NCBI RefSeq assembly: GCF_030282825.1
Contig: NZ_JASTZU010000063.1
Coordinates: forward strand, 1 to 64,000
From: Aquibacillus rhizosphaerae
Lineage (GTDB): Bacteria > Bacillota > Bacilli > Bacillales > Amphibacillaceae
DNA: 64,000 bases
Reading direction: 5' to 3'
Shown here piece after piece: positions 8,363-17,473 of the stretch. Below the pieces are notes generated by a model that saw only the letters and a program-made list of their open reading frames with translations, had not been told where the DNA came from and ran no database searches. Position 1 is the stretch's first letter, and the number at the start of each line of letters is the position of its first letter. The position numbers were made by a program, and so were the translations under genes.

Positions 8363-9088
8363 ATGGTAACAAAAGTTATGGAAAACGCTACATCTACTAA
8401 ACTAATTCAAGCTCAAAGAGGGATTGCCACAGGAATTCCAATTATGTTAGGCTACCTTCCAATAGCTATAGCATATGGGGTGCTGGCTAAACAATCTGGT
8501 TTAACAATTGCAGAGGTAACACTAATGAGCATACTTGTTTATGCAGGTGCAGCTCAATTTATGGGTGCTAACCTTATTGCTGTTGGAACTGGTGCAATCG
8601 AAATAATTATAGCAACCTTTGTTTTGAATTTTCGTCATTTTGTTATGAGTTTATCTTTTATGAATCGTTTGAGAGGCTTTGGGCTCAAATGGAAGGTGCC
8701 CCTATCTTTGGGGTTAACTGACGAATCATTTTCTGTGGCTTCTTTACATGGAGAGAAAGCGAAACAAGAGAATGGTACATATTTCTATGCAGCATTAATG
8801 CTTACTGCTTATTTATCTTGGATTTCCGGCTCATTTTTAGGTGCCTTATTGGGTGATGTAATGCCTCAGTCATTAAGTCAAAGTATGGGTATAGCACTTT
8901 ATGCAATGTTTATTGGTTTGTTAATTCCATCTGTAAAAAAAGAAATTAAAATGGGTTTGATTGCTCTAATCGCGATGTTAGTTAATTTCATATTTAGTCA
9001 GTTTCTTGATACGGGTTGGGCAATAGTTTTAGGTACGTTAATAGGTGGTCTAATTGGTGTCTTTGTGTTGAAGGAGGAAAAGAAGTGA
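8363..9088 (+). CDS. azlC: Branched-chain amino acid exporter large subunit AzlC
   Basis: A 241-residue AzlC-family membrane protein with about seven or eight hydrophobic helices. Family signatures GIPIMLGYLPIAIAYG and YAGAAQFMG near the N-terminus and NFRHFVMSLSF follow in order. AzlC and AzlD together export branched-chain amino acids or their analogues; in B. subtilis, 4-azaleucine resistance. AAGAGGAGAAC lies before the ATG. The stop overlaps the azlD start by four bases, indicating translational coupling. Confidence 0.93.
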   Translation: MVTKVMENATSTKLIQAQRGIATGIPIMLGYLPIAIAYGVLAKQSGLTIAEVTLMSILVYAGAAQFMGANLIAVGTGAIEIIIATFVLNFRHFVMSLSFMNRLRGFGLKWKVPLSLGLTDESFSVASLHGEKAKQENGTYFYAALMLTAYLSWISGSFLGALLGDVMPQSLSQSMGIALYAMFIGLLIPSVKKEIKMGLIALIAMLVNFIFSQFLDTGWAIVLGTLIGGLIGVFVLKEEKK

Positions 9089-9384
9089 TCTTAATAATTA
9101 TATTAGGAATGTCTTTGGTTACGATGATTCCTCGGTTTATGCCAGCATATATAGTTGATAATGTGCATTTTCCTGACTGGGTTAATAGGTGGTTAAATGC
9201 GATCCCTTACGCAGCTCTTGGAGCACTAATCTTTCCTGGGATTTTAACAGTAAAACCCGATCAACCGTATGTAGGATTAACTGGTGGTTTGATTGCCATC
9301 CTATTAGCGGTTTTGAGATTAAATATTATATTAGTGGTCATTGGAGCTATTGCTACGGTCTTTTTTTTAACGACAATTTTATGA
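9085..9384 (+). CDS. azlD: Branched-chain amino acid exporter small subunit AzlD
   Basis: A 99-residue protein with four hydrophobic segments, typical of AzlD. The GTG start (9085-9087) has AAGGAGG eight bases upstream and overlaps the azlC stop as GTGA. A longer frame reading back into azlC exists but would give a non-family N-terminus. It works with AzlC as the small subunit of the exporter. Confidence 0.9.
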   Translation: MILIIILGMSLVTMIPRFMPAYIVDNVHFPDWVNRWLNAIPYAALGALIFPGILTVKPDQPYVGLTGGLIAILLAVLRLNIILVVIGAIATVFFLTTIL

Positions 9385-9409
9385 TAATGGAATAGGGGAG
9401 GGTATATCC

Positions 9410-9940
9410 ATGTTTTTTATTAGAAAAGCAATTTTAGAAGATGCTGAAAAGATTGCAGAAATTCATGTGAAGAGTTGGAAATCAACATATTCAGAATTAA
9501 TTAATGAAAAAGATATGTCTAACATCACCTATGATAACAGAAAAGTATTTTGGGAAACTGTCCTGAGTTTGCCAATGGTGGGTCAAGTTGCTTTAGTAGT
9601 TTTTGATGAACAGAGCAATATAGTAGGTTTCATCTCAGGAGGTAAGGAAAGAACGAAGCGATTTGGTTACGATGGTGAAATTTATGCAATCTACTTACTA
9701 CAAGAATATCAACGTAAAGGTCTAGGTTCTATGATGTTAAATGCTTTTGCCAAAGAAATGAAAACGTTTAGCTATCATTCGATACTCGTATGGGTCCTGA
9801 CTCAGAATCCGTCAAGTAAATTCTATTTAGATTACGGTGCCAAGCAAATTGATAAAGAAGAGACAACCATTGGTAAAGGGACCTATCAAGAAACGGCATT
9901 CGGTTGGGAAAGTATAGATATGCTACTTGAACAATTTTAA
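9410..9940 (+). CDS. GNAT-family N-acetyltransferase
   Basis: A 176-residue GNAT acetyltransferase. Acetyl-CoA binding motif A, YQRKGLGSMML, is near residues 101-111, preceded by the beta strand AIYLL. The N-terminus IRKAILEDAEKIAEIHVKSW is typical of RimI-like members. It begins 25 bases after azlD with a GGGGAGGG site and shares its terminator with the convergent CDF gene. It may be co-transcribed with azlCD, which might suggest a small amine or amino acid substrate, but nothing in the sequence identifies it. Confidence 0.85.
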   Translation: MFFIRKAILEDAEKIAEIHVKSWKSTYSELINEKDMSNITYDNRKVFWETVLSLPMVGQVALVVFDEQSNIVGFISGGKERTKRFGYDGEIYAIYLLQEYQRKGLGSMMLNAFAKEMKTFSYHSILVWVLTQNPSSKFYLDYGAKQIDKEETTIGKGTYQETAFGWESIDMLLEQF

Positions 9941-9990
9941 ATAAGCAAATGGCATGCTCATCAACACGAGCATGCCATTTGCTTATTTAA
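9941..9990. terminator. Bidirectional terminator between GNAT and CDF genes
   Basis: Perfect 19-bp arms (9941-9959 and 9968-9986) around an 8-base loop. It serves the convergent genes on both sides. Confidence 0.92.
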
Positions 9991-10017
9991 TGTACAAACT
10001 TTACAGTAGTTGTGAAA

Positions 10018-10908
10018 CTAGTCATCCCTATTTTTTTCTTCGTTATAAGGTTCGATGTGTATATGTGCATGTGGCACATCATGTTTTTCGTCTAGGAGTG
10101 ATTCAATTTTTTCTGTTATATCGTGACTTTCTTGCACAGTTAGTTCAGGATCTACGTAGATTGTCACTTCTACTAATGCTTGATTCCCGTGCAAGCGACC
10201 TTTCACATCCTTTACTTCTTCTACTTCTGGATGTTTTGCAATACTGGTTTTGATTTTATCTAATTGCTCCTCATCAAATCCATCTGTAAGTGCATGACTG
10301 GCATCCCTAAAAATGCCCCAAGCTGTTTTACATATAATAATCCCTACTAATAATCCTGCCACTGGATCAAGCCAGTATTGTCCAAATTGAGCACCTATAA
10401 TTCCAATAAAAGCTCCTATACTTACTATTGCATCAGATCGATTATCTTGGGCTGCTGCATATAAAGAACTACTATTAATTTGTTTAGATAGTTTCAAATT
10501 ATATCGATAAACTCCTAACATAATAAAAGCAGCTAACAATGCCGTCCATGCAGTTAATAGGTTTGGTTTGACAGGATTATTTTCTATTATTGCTTGCACT
10601 GTACCGAAGATTACTTGCAAACCAACTGTGACCATGATAAAAGCAGCTACAAGTGAAGCAATAGTCTCAGCGCGAAAATGACCATAGTGATGATCTTTGT
10701 CAGGGGGCTTTCTAGAAATTCGCAAGCCAATTAACACTGCTACTGAAGCAATGACGTCTGTTGTATTGTTCAATCCGTCAGCCCGCAGTGCGGCTGAACT
10801 ACCGATATAGGCAATGATTAACTTGCTGGCAGCTAACGATAGATAAGCTATAATACTAATCCAAGCTCCCCGTTCGCCTTTTTTTAAATTATCATATTGG
10901 CTGCTCAT
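10018..10908 (-). CDS. mneS: Cation diffusion facilitator, manganese-type (MneS-like)
   Basis: A 296-residue CDF efflux protein with six membrane helices and a C-terminal cytoplasmic domain. It strongly resembles B. subtilis YeaB (MneS), a Mn(II) exporter, sharing ALRADGLNNTTDVIASVAVL in helix 2 and DNRSD in helix 5, the expected metal site. The loop KPPDKDHHYGHFRAE and the C-terminal PHAHIHIEP carry extra His residues. The monocistronic gene reads leftward toward a shared terminator. No mntR-type operator was identified. Metal choice is by homology only. Confidence 0.88.
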   Translation of the reverse strand: MSSQYDNLKKGERGAWISIIAYLSLAASKLIIAYIGSSAALRADGLNNTTDVIASVAVLIGLRISRKPPDKDHHYGHFRAETIASLVAAFIMVTVGLQVIFGTVQAIIENNPVKPNLLTAWTALLAAFIMLGVYRYNLKLSKQINSSSLYAAAQDNRSDAIVSIGAFIGIIGAQFGQYWLDPVAGLLVGIIICKTAWGIFRDASHALTDGFDEEQLDKIKTSIAKHPEVEEVKDVKGRLHGNQALVEVTIYVDPELTVQESHDITEKIESLLDEKHDVPHAHIHIEPYNEEKNRDD

Positions 10909-11182
10909 ATAAATGCCTCCAATTCTTCTTCATAAGCATTTATAGCTTATCAAACAATAGTTTAATGGGTCTAGAGAAACATAAATGCTTTTGTCAATAT
11001 AACTTGCAATCAAGCAAGGAAATTTCCTTCATCAAACAATAATAATACCTATGACTAATTTTGTGCAAATAACGGAAAGAAATACAAATCTAATTTCATT
11101 ATGGTTAATAAACTTGATAATTGGTATGGAAAATAAACGTAAAGTTTATACTAATACCGACATGAGAAAGGAGAGATTGAAT

Positions 11183-11779
11183 ATGGTTAATTTGGCAATA
11201 TTTTATTACAGTTCAACAGGTACAAATTATCAGCTTTCAAAATGGGCTGAGGAAGCGGCAACAGAAACAGGGGCTAATGTGAAAGTAAGAAAAATTAAGG
11301 AGTTAGCTCCTGAAGAGGCAATTGCCCAAAATACAGCATGGAAAGCACACTATGAAGCTACGAAGGATGTGCCAGAAGCAACGATGGATGATTTGGAATG
11401 GGCAGACGGAATTATCTTTAGTGTTCCGACGCGATTTGGTAATGTACCTGCACAAGTGAAACAATTTATGGACACAGCTGGGGGGCTATGGGCACAAGGT
11501 AAGACTGTAGATAAAGTAGTTAGCGCAATGTCATCTGCTCAAAATCCACACGGAGGACAAGAAGCAACAATTTTAAACTTGTACACATCCATGTTTCATT
11601 GGGGTGCAATCATTGCATCCCCGGGCTATACAAATCAAGAATTATTTGCAGCAGGTGGAAATCCCTATGGTGTAAGTGTTACGGTTGATCAAGATGGAAA
11701 AATGCAAGAAGATGTAGAAAAAGCAGTTAAACACCAGACTAGAAGAACTATAGAAATAACGAAAAAAATTGCACAATAA
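11183..11779 (+). CDS. WrbA-type flavodoxin-like NAD(P)H:quinone oxidoreductase
   Basis: A 198-residue flavoprotein of the WrbA family, which reduces quinones by two electrons using FMN. The phosphate-binding loop YYSSTGTNYQLS is at residues 8-19, and PTRFGNVPAQVKQFMD and NPHGGQE contribute to the FMN site. ATG at 11183 is chosen because AAAGGAGAGA lies nine bases ahead; upstream in-frame codons have no ribosome site and code for a non-family extension. Single gene with its own terminator. Likely an oxidative or quinone-stress enzyme. Confidence 0.88.
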   Translation: MVNLAIFYYSSTGTNYQLSKWAEEAATETGANVKVRKIKELAPEEAIAQNTAWKAHYEATKDVPEATMDDLEWADGIIFSVPTRFGNVPAQVKQFMDTAGGLWAQGKTVDKVVSAMSSAQNPHGGQEATILNLYTSMFHWGAIIASPGYTNQELFAAGGNPYGVSVTVDQDGKMQEDVEKAVKHQTRRTIEITKKIAQ

Positions 11780-11784
11780 TTCAT

Positions 11785-11817
11785 AAAAAACTCGCCTTTC
11801 AAGGTGAGTTTTTTATT
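11785..11817 (+). terminator. Terminator after wrbA-like gene
   Basis: AAAAAACTCGCCTT (11785-11798) pairs with AAGGTGAGTTTTTT (11801-11814). Confidence 0.9.
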
Positions 11818-11884
11818 TTGAGTGAATGGAAAATACAAATTTAGGACAATATTAGGGATAGCTAAAATAGAAAGGGGTCTATAT

Positions 11885-13186
11885 ATGTCTGACAATAAAG
11901 GAGCTAAAAAAACAGAAGAACAAGAAAACGACTTGCATGAAAAAAGATGGGCTATTGTTTCTTTGGCATCCATTCCATTGATTATGACTTTAGGTAACTC
12001 CATGTTAATTCCTGTATTACCTTTAATGGAAAAAGAACTTGATATATCGAAATTACAGTCAAGTTATATTATTACAGTTTACTCCATTGTTGCCATTTTT
12101 TTAATTCCGATTGCTGGTTTTTTATCTGATCGATTTGGTAGAAAAGTTATTATCATTCCATCATTAATATTATCTGGTTTAGGTGGACTACTTTCGGGAT
12201 ATGCAGCATGGAAGTTGGATAACGCATATACGTTTATCTTATTAGGAAGAATATTGCAAGGGATAGGCGTCTCGGGTACCGCACCAATTGTGTTACCACT
12301 TGTTGGCGATATGTTTAAACGTGAGAAGGATGTCAGTGCAACATTAGGGCTTGTTGAAACATCCAATACTTTCGGAAAGGTTTTAAGTCCCATATTAGGA
12401 GCATTACTAGCAGGAGTTATATGGTATTTACCTTTTTTTTCAATTCCGGTTTTTTGTTTGACATCAGCAATTTTAGTTCTTTTCCTAGTTAAAAAACCTA
12501 AAAACGAAAAAAAAGGACCACAATTTAAAGAATTCTGGCACAATACAAAACAAGCTTTCCATCAACATGGTAACTGGTTATTTGCGGTCTTTATTATAGG
12601 TGCTATCTTAATGTTTATTCTATTCGGTATTCTTTTTTACCTTTCAAGTATTTTGGAGGATACATATGATTACAAAGGTTTAACAAAAGGGTTATATTTA
12701 GCCGGTCCTCTTGCCGCTTTATGTCTTGCATCCTATATAACTGGAAAAGTAATTAAAGATAACTTAGTTAAAATGAAATGGATTACTTTTTTTGGGATTT
12801 TAGTTACCGGTGGAGCAGTTATAGCTATAAGGTTTTCAGAACAATTTATTTATCTGTTAATTGTTTTTCTTATATGTGGAATTGGTATTGGAGTTGGATT
12901 ACCTTGTTTAGATGCATTAATTACAGAAAGTATCGGAAAAGCTGTAAGAGGTACAATCACATGTATATATAGTTCGGCTAGGTATATGGGTGTAGCTGCT
13001 GGGCCCCCAGTTGCAGCGCTATTTATGAATATAAATCTAACCTGGATGGTTGCTACATTTTTGATATTAGCAATATTAGCTGCAATCCTTGCATTCCGGA
13101 CAATTAAACCGCAATCGGGAGGATCTCAGTCTTCAAGTACACTATTTACTAAATATGATGCAAAAAAAACTGACAATAATACCTGA
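11885..13186 (+). CDS. MFS efflux transporter, DHA1 type
   Basis: A 433-residue major facilitator protein with 12 predicted helices and a charged 20-residue N-terminus. The family signature GFLSDRFGRKVIII lies in the loop between helices 2 and 3, and GRILQGIGVSG in helix 4 is typical of drug/H+ antiporters. ATG 11885 is preferred because AAAGGGG precedes it at good spacing. The substrate is not evident; the closest Bacillus relatives (YfmO-like) are annotated as multidrug or metal efflux. The gene is monocistronic and its terminator overlaps the 3' end. Confidence 0.85.
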   Translation: MSDNKGAKKTEEQENDLHEKRWAIVSLASIPLIMTLGNSMLIPVLPLMEKELDISKLQSSYIITVYSIVAIFLIPIAGFLSDRFGRKVIIIPSLILSGLGGLLSGYAAWKLDNAYTFILLGRILQGIGVSGTAPIVLPLVGDMFKREKDVSATLGLVETSNTFGKVLSPILGALLAGVIWYLPFFSIPVFCLTSAILVLFLVKKPKNEKKGPQFKEFWHNTKQAFHQHGNWLFAVFIIGAILMFILFGILFYLSSILEDTYDYKGLTKGLYLAGPLAALCLASYITGKVIKDNLVKMKWITFFGILVTGGAVIAIRFSEQFIYLLIVFLICGIGIGVGLPCLDALITESIGKAVRGTITCIYSSARYMGVAAGPPVAALFMNINLTWMVATFLILAILAAILAFRTIKPQSGGSQSSSTLFTKYDAKKTDNNT

Positions 13187-13212
13187 TTATCAGGTATTGT
13201 TGTCAGTTTTTT
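13170..13212 (+). terminator. Terminator overlapping the MFS gene end
   Basis: CTGACAATAATACCTGA pairs with TCAGGTATTGTTGTCAG, followed by T6. The stem covers the last codons of the gene. Confidence 0.9.
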
Positions 13213-13333
13213 GTTTAATGAGATGGAATAATGGGAATTGGTAAATAAATATTCAGAAAATTTAATGAAAACCATTGCAAAAAGTTGCAAAATCTAGGAT
13301 AATAAAAAAAAGGAACAAGGGGGCGTATGTTCC

Positions 13334-13579
13334 ATGAAAAAGCATAAGGTGAGTTATAAGTTAAAAGTTTATAGCACGAAGAAGGTATCTAGGATTGTTG
13401 CAAAGAGGGAAATTTCTTATGAAATTAAGCTTGCGTCAAAATTAGTACTAGACGAATTATGTTTTAACTGGAATAAGGCGCACTTAGAACACAGGATAAA
13501 TGAATCGATTGATTCAAATGACAAAGAAACATTTATACAATTAAGCAAACAGTTCCAGATGTACTCATGGGAACATTAA
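13334..13579 (+). CDS. IDEAL-domain small protein
   Basis: An 81-residue basic protein. Residues about 38-74 fit the IDEAL domain, a short helical region found at the end of several Bacillus proteins (LVLDELCFNWNKAHLEHRI, then IDSNDKETFIQLSKQF). GGAACAAGGGGGC lies before the ATG. Function is unknown; the domain is thought to mediate protein contacts. It is a single-gene unit with a strong terminator. Confidence 0.7.
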   Translation: MKKHKVSYKLKVYSTKKVSRIVAKREISYEIKLASKLVLDELCFNWNKAHLEHRINESIDSNDKETFIQLSKQFQMYSWEH

Positions 13580-13582
13580 TTA

Positions 13583-13615
13583 AAAAAACCTTGTCAATTA
13601 TGACAAGGTTTTTTT
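13583..13615 (+). terminator. Terminator after IDEAL gene
   Basis: AAAAACCTTGTCA (13585-13597) and TGACAAGGTTTTT (13601-13613) pair perfectly around ATT. Confidence 0.92.
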
Positions 13616-13779
13616 CTGTATGGCTAGATATTTTACTGTACTTACTATATTTGGAAAGTCAATGTTTTACCTTCTAATACCATTAAAATATGTTATAGTT
13701 ATTAAGGATTTATTCTAGATTACTTGTGTTTTCCAAAATACTCTGGAGATACAGTATATTTTATTGAGGTGATTTTAAA

Positions 13780-14649
13780 ATGAAATTCTTTTCTATTTTC
13801 GTTATATTATTCATAGGCACCATTTTAATTGGTTGCCAACAAGATGAACGACCAGGTGATGAATTAAGTCAAAGTAATAGAAGTATGAAAGATAAAGAAC
13901 AAATAGAAATAAATGAAGCGGAAGAAACTAATCCTGATTCTGATCAAAATCCAGAAGAAGGTAATGAAAATTCAAAAGAAGAAGAGAATCAAAACAAAGA
14001 ATCTGAAAATAATTCGAACCAAAATGATGAGGCTGTAAATGAAGATGCAAACAACTCAGGATTAACAGTAGTTGATAATCCAAATAGTATTGAAGTGTTT
14101 GTAAATAAACAACGTAAATTACCTGATGGATGGAATCCATCTAATCTAGTTGTTCCAAATGTCCCATTTTATTTTGACGAATACTTACCAAAAAAACAAA
14201 TGAAGCAAGTTGCCGCTAATGCATTAGAAGAACTATTTAATGCAGCCGAAAGCGAAGGATTAAACTTAGTAGCTGCATCTGGATATCGTTCCTATGATAG
14301 ACAGAAAGTTATCTATGAAAATAATGTAGCAACTAATGGCAAAGAGCATGCAGATAAGTTTTCAGCGCAACCGGGAACTAGTGAACACCAAACAGGATTA
14401 GCAATGGATGTCACTACTGCTGAAGTTGCATTTGCATTGGAACAAACTTTCAAACAAACAAGTGAAGGTAGCTGGTTGGCAGAAAATGCCCACAAGTTTG
14501 GCTTTATCATACGGTACCCTGAAGGAAAAAGTGACATTACGGGTTATAGTTATGAACCATGGCATATTCGTTATGTTGGGAATGAGATAGCGAAGGAAAT
14601 TTATGAAAAAGGCATTACATTAGAAGAATATTTTGGATATGGATATTAA
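13780..14649 (+). CDS. M15-family D,D-carboxypeptidase lipoprotein (VanY/YodJ type)
   Basis: A 289-residue lipoprotein. The lipobox LIGC places the acylated Cys at residue 19. A disordered Glu/Asn/Ser-rich linker (about 25-90) leads to an M15B domain. Zinc ligands are expected in SEHQTGLAMDV (about 201-211) and in EPWHIRYVG (about 259-267), and ASGYRSYDRQ is the substrate-contact motif. It should trim the terminal D-Ala of peptidoglycan stem peptides outside the membrane. The gene stands alone with a terminator behind it. Confidence 0.9.
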   Translation: MKFFSIFVILFIGTILIGCQQDERPGDELSQSNRSMKDKEQIEINEAEETNPDSDQNPEEGNENSKEEENQNKESENNSNQNDEAVNEDANNSGLTVVDNPNSIEVFVNKQRKLPDGWNPSNLVVPNVPFYFDEYLPKKQMKQVAANALEELFNAAESEGLNLVAASGYRSYDRQKVIYENNVATNGKEHADKFSAQPGTSEHQTGLAMDVTTAEVAFALEQTFKQTSEGSWLAENAHKFGFIIRYPEGKSDITGYSYEPWHIRYVGNEIAKEIYEKGITLEEYFGYGY

Positions 14650-14659
14650 ACCAATAAAA

Positions 14660-14709
14660 GGAGAGCACAAACTTTATATAATATAGAGTTTATGTGCTCT
14701 TTTTATTTT
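14660..14709 (+). terminator. Terminator after M15 carboxypeptidase
   Basis: AGAGCACAAACT and the complementary AGTTTATGTGCTCT form a long stem with one bulge, followed by T5. Confidence 0.85.
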
Positions 14710-14729
14710 TCTAGAAGCTCATATAATAC

Positions 14730-14759
14730 AAAAAAGACCTCGATACAATCAGAGGTCTT
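14730..14759 (-). terminator. Minus-strand terminator without a gene
   Basis: AGACCTC (14735-14741) pairs with GAGGTCT (14752-14758), followed on the minus strand by a run of T. No protein gene ends here on that strand; see the candidate short transcript at 14733-14870. Confidence 0.55.
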
Positions 14760-14977
14760 ACCTACTTCATTAACTAAAAAAGATTATTGAGATGAATCCA
14801 TCTGTAAGGCTTTAGATTCTCTCCTCTCCTCTTCTAGTAACTATATTATAACATAGTCTAAATCTTTAAAATCAGTATTTGTACGATTACCAAAAAATAA
14901 TATTGCTTCCATTTATATCTTCACAGCAAAATTTGATACAATAGAATAGGGATATAAAATTTAGGGAGGAATCATCA

Positions 14978-16363
14978 ATGAGTTTTCGAATTGAAAAAGA
15001 TACACTCGGTGAAATGAAGGTACAAGCTGATAAATATTGGGGAGCACAAACCCAAAGAAGTAAGCAAAATTTTCCGATTGGCCAAGAACTAATGCCACAT
15101 GAAGTGATTACAGGTTTTGCAATTCTTAAAAAAAGTGCTGCAGTTGTAAACAGCGATTTGGGTCTACTGGAAAGAGAGAAAGCTGATGCTATTACATATG
15201 CTGCAGATAAGATTATTTCTGGTGAATTAGAAGAACATTTCCCTTTAGTTGTTTGGCAAACTGGTAGTGGAACACAATCCAATATGAATGTGAATGAAGT
15301 AATTGCTTTTGTAGGGAATGAATGGTTAAAAGGACAAAATAGTTCCTACACATTGCATCCTAATGACGATGTAAATAAATCACAAAGCTCAAATGATACG
15401 TATCCAACAGCTATGCATATTGCAGCCGTTATCAAGTTAGAAGCTAATGTCTTGCCTGCTTTGTTGACACTTAAGGATACACTGAAGGAAAAGATGGAAG
15501 CGTTTAAAGACATTGTGAAAATAGGCAGAACACATCTTCAAGATGCAACACCTTTAACTTTAGGTCAAGAAATAAGTGGTTGGCATAGAATGCTTGAAAA
15601 AGCAGAATCAATGATTACTAACAGTACTACTTATGTTAAAGAGTTGGCAATAGGAGGAACTGCGGTCGGAACAGGCTTGAATGCTCATCCTGAGTTTTCA
15701 GAACGCGTTTGTAAGGAAATCAGTAACTTCACAGGCAAAGAGTTTAGTTCGGCAAAAAATAAATTTCATTCCTTGACGAGTCACGATGAATTAGTCTATG
15801 CACATGGTGCTTTAAAAGCACTAGCAGCAGACTTAATGAAAATTGCAAATGACGTACGTTGGTTGGCAAGTGGACCACGTTGTGGGATAGGTGAAATTAC
15901 TATTCCTGCAAATGAGCCTGGAAGTTCAATTATGCCTGGAAAGGTAAACCCAACACAAAGCGAAGCAGTTACAATGGTTGCAGCACAAGTAATGGGAAAT
16001 GATGCAACAATCGGATTTGCGGCAAGTCAGGGTAATTTTGAACTAAACGTATTCAAACCAGTAATTGCTTATAACTTTATTCAATCAGCACAACTTCTTG
16101 CAGATAGTATGTTCTCATTTGATGAACGTTGTGTAAAAGGGTTGGAGCCTAATCATGAAAACATTGAAAAGAATTTAAATGATTCATTAATGTTAGTAAC
16201 AGCACTAAACCCACATATTGGGTATGAAAACGCAGCTATGATTGCAAAAAAAGCTTTTACAGAGAATACCACATTGAAAGAGGCAACAGTGTCCTCAGGT
16301 TTATTGACAGAGGAACAGTTCGAAACTTATATTATTCCAAAAGAAATGACTTATCCGAAATAA
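14978..16363 (+). CDS. fumC: Class II fumarate hydratase
   Basis: A 461-residue class II fumarase interconverting fumarate and malate in the citric acid cycle. The superfamily signature [15 protein letters not shown] is near residues 317-331, and [10 protein letters not shown] supplies the active-site His. The length is typical. TTTAGGGAGGAATC precedes ATG. The gene is a single transcription unit (citG of B. subtilis is likewise separate). A weak TACAAT -10 element lies at about 14937, with no convincing -35. Confidence 0.97.
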   Translation: MSFRIEKDTLGEMKVQADKYWGAQTQRSKQNFPIGQELMPHEVITGFAILKKSAAVVNSDLGLLEREKADAITYAADKIISGELEEHFPLVVWQTGSGTQSNMNVNEVIAFVGNEWLKGQNSSYTLHPNDDVNKSQSSNDTYPTAMHIAAVIKLEANVLPALLTLKDTLKEKMEAFKDIVKIGRTHLQDATPLTLGQEISGWHRMLEKAESMITNSTTYVKELAIGGTAVGTGLNAHPEFSERVCKEISNFTGKEFSSAKNKFHSLTSHDELVYAHGALKALAADLMKIANDVRWLASGPRCGIGEITIPANEPGSSIMPGKVNPTQSEAVTMVAAQVMGNDATIGFAASQGNFELNVFKPVIAYNFIQSAQLLADSMFSFDERCVKGLEPNHENIEKNLNDSLMLVTALNPHIGYENAAMIAKKAFTENTTLKEATVSSGLLTEEQFETYIIPKEMTYPK

Positions 16364-16372
16364 TCGTAATTT

Positions 16373-16418
16373 AAAAACAAGCTCAAAACCGGTGTATTAG
16401 GTTTTGAGCTTGTTTCAT
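16373..16418 (+). terminator. Terminator after fumC
   Basis: Perfect 16-bp arms (16375-16390 and 16400-16415) starting AAACAAGCTC. Confidence 0.93.
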
Positions 16419-16491
16419 TATTTTGCCAGAAAAAAAGTATCATAAGATGTCTATTTCCTGTTCACAATATTGAGTACAGGAGGTGATAGAC

Positions 16492-16695
16492 ATGCCAAGC
16501 AGCAACAACTCAAACCAATTACTAGTACCTGGTGTAGAACAAGCACTAGATCAAATGAAATACGAGATTGCACAGGAATTTGGCGTCAACCTTGGAGCTG
16601 ATACAACTTCTCGCGCTAACGGTTCTGTAGGTGGAGAAATCACTAAACGTCTAGTACAAACTGCTGAACAACAATTTGGTGGACAAACTAGATAA
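16492..16695 (+). CDS. Alpha/beta-type small acid-soluble spore protein 1
   Basis: A 67-residue alpha/beta SASP, which coats spore DNA and protects it against UV and heat. The GPR protease site lies in EIAQEFGV and the family signature in [13 protein letters not shown] at 16492 is chosen because TACAGGAGGTG ends five bases upstream; the GTG nine bases earlier is part of that ribosome site. First of three nearly identical copies in tandem. Confidence 0.95.
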   Translation: MPSSNNSNQLLVPGVEQALDQMKYEIAQEFGVNLGADTTSRANGSVGGEITKRLVQTAEQQFGGQTR

Positions 16696-16797
16696 TCTCT
16701 AGAAAACTAAGATAATCTTTACCAATATTTTCACAAAAAATAACTCATAAAATTTATGGGTGTTGGTAAATAATAATGGGTACAGGAGGTGAGAGAT

Positions 16798-17001
16798 ATG
16801 CCAAGTAGCAACAACTCAAACCAATTGCTAGTACCTGGTGTGGAACAAGCACTAGACCAAATGAAGTATGAGATTGCACAAGAGTTTGGTGTGAATCTAG
16901 GTGCTGATACAACTTCTCGCGCTAACGGATCTGTTGGTGGAGAAATTACTAAACGTCTAGTACAAACTGCTGAACAACAATTTGGCGGGCAAACGAAGTA
17001 A
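16798..17001 (+). CDS. Alpha/beta-type small acid-soluble spore protein 2
   Basis: A 67-residue copy that differs from the first SASP only in the last residue (K for R). The nucleotide sequence differs at silent positions. It has the same TACAGGAGGTGA ribosome site and its own leader, so each copy seems separately translated. Product binds spore DNA in the forespore and is degraded at germination. Confidence 0.95.
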   Translation: MPSSNNSNQLLVPGVEQALDQMKYEIAQEFGVNLGADTTSRANGSVGGEITKRLVQTAEQQFGGQTK

Positions 17002-17091
17002 TAGCTTGTTAATCAAGATATTACCAATCAAGATTTTAAATAATTTTTTGATTAGTTGTAAACAATAAAAGATACAGGAGGTGAAGAAACT

Positions 17092-17295
17092 ATGGCACAA
17101 AGCAATAACTCAAACCAATTACTAGTACCTGGTGTAGAACAAGCACTAGATCAAATGAAGTATGAGATTGCACAAGAATTCGGTGTTAATCTTGGAGCTG
17201 ATACAACTTCTCGCGCTAACGGTTCTGTAGGTGGAGAAATCACAAAGCGTCTAGTACAAACTGCTGAACAACAGTTTGGTGGACAACAACAATAA
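17092..17295 (+). CDS. Alpha/beta-type small acid-soluble spore protein 3
   Basis: A 67-residue copy with an altered head (MAQSNNSNQ) and a GGQQQ tail; the core from LLVPGVEQ to the C-terminal QFGG is identical to the other two. It has a TACAGGAGGTG site. A terminator follows this copy but no strong one separates the three genes, so read-through transcription is possible. Confidence 0.95.
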   Translation: MAQSNNSNQLLVPGVEQALDQMKYEIAQEFGVNLGADTTSRANGSVGGEITKRLVQTAEQQFGGQQQ

Positions 17296-17314
17296 TTTAA
17301 TAAAAGCTATGGCC

Positions 17315-17347
17315 AAGGAGGCACCATTTAGGGTGTCTCCTTTTTGT
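17315..17347 (+). terminator. Terminator after SASP cluster
   Basis: GGAGGCACC (17317-17325) pairs with GGTGTCTCC (17332-17340, one G-T pair), then T5. Confidence 0.85.
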
Positions 17348-17473
17348 ATTTTGTATTATATATTCTTTGAATAAGAAAACAGTTACATTTAATCAAATCT
17401 TTATGAGAATTGTATCAAGTTATGTAACTAATCATTAAGATACTTTATCCAATTAATTAAAAGCAGTATCAAC

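Noticed and set aside
9954-10253. 99-residue plus-strand frame
   Set aside because: It is antisense to the CDF gene and its terminator, with no ribosome site.
11051-11182. N-terminal extension of the WrbA-like protein
   Set aside because: The extension is not family-like; ATG 11183 has a proper ribosome site.
16492-17295. Assembly duplication as explanation of the SASP triplet
   Set aside because: The three leaders and many silent positions differ, so they are distinct genes.
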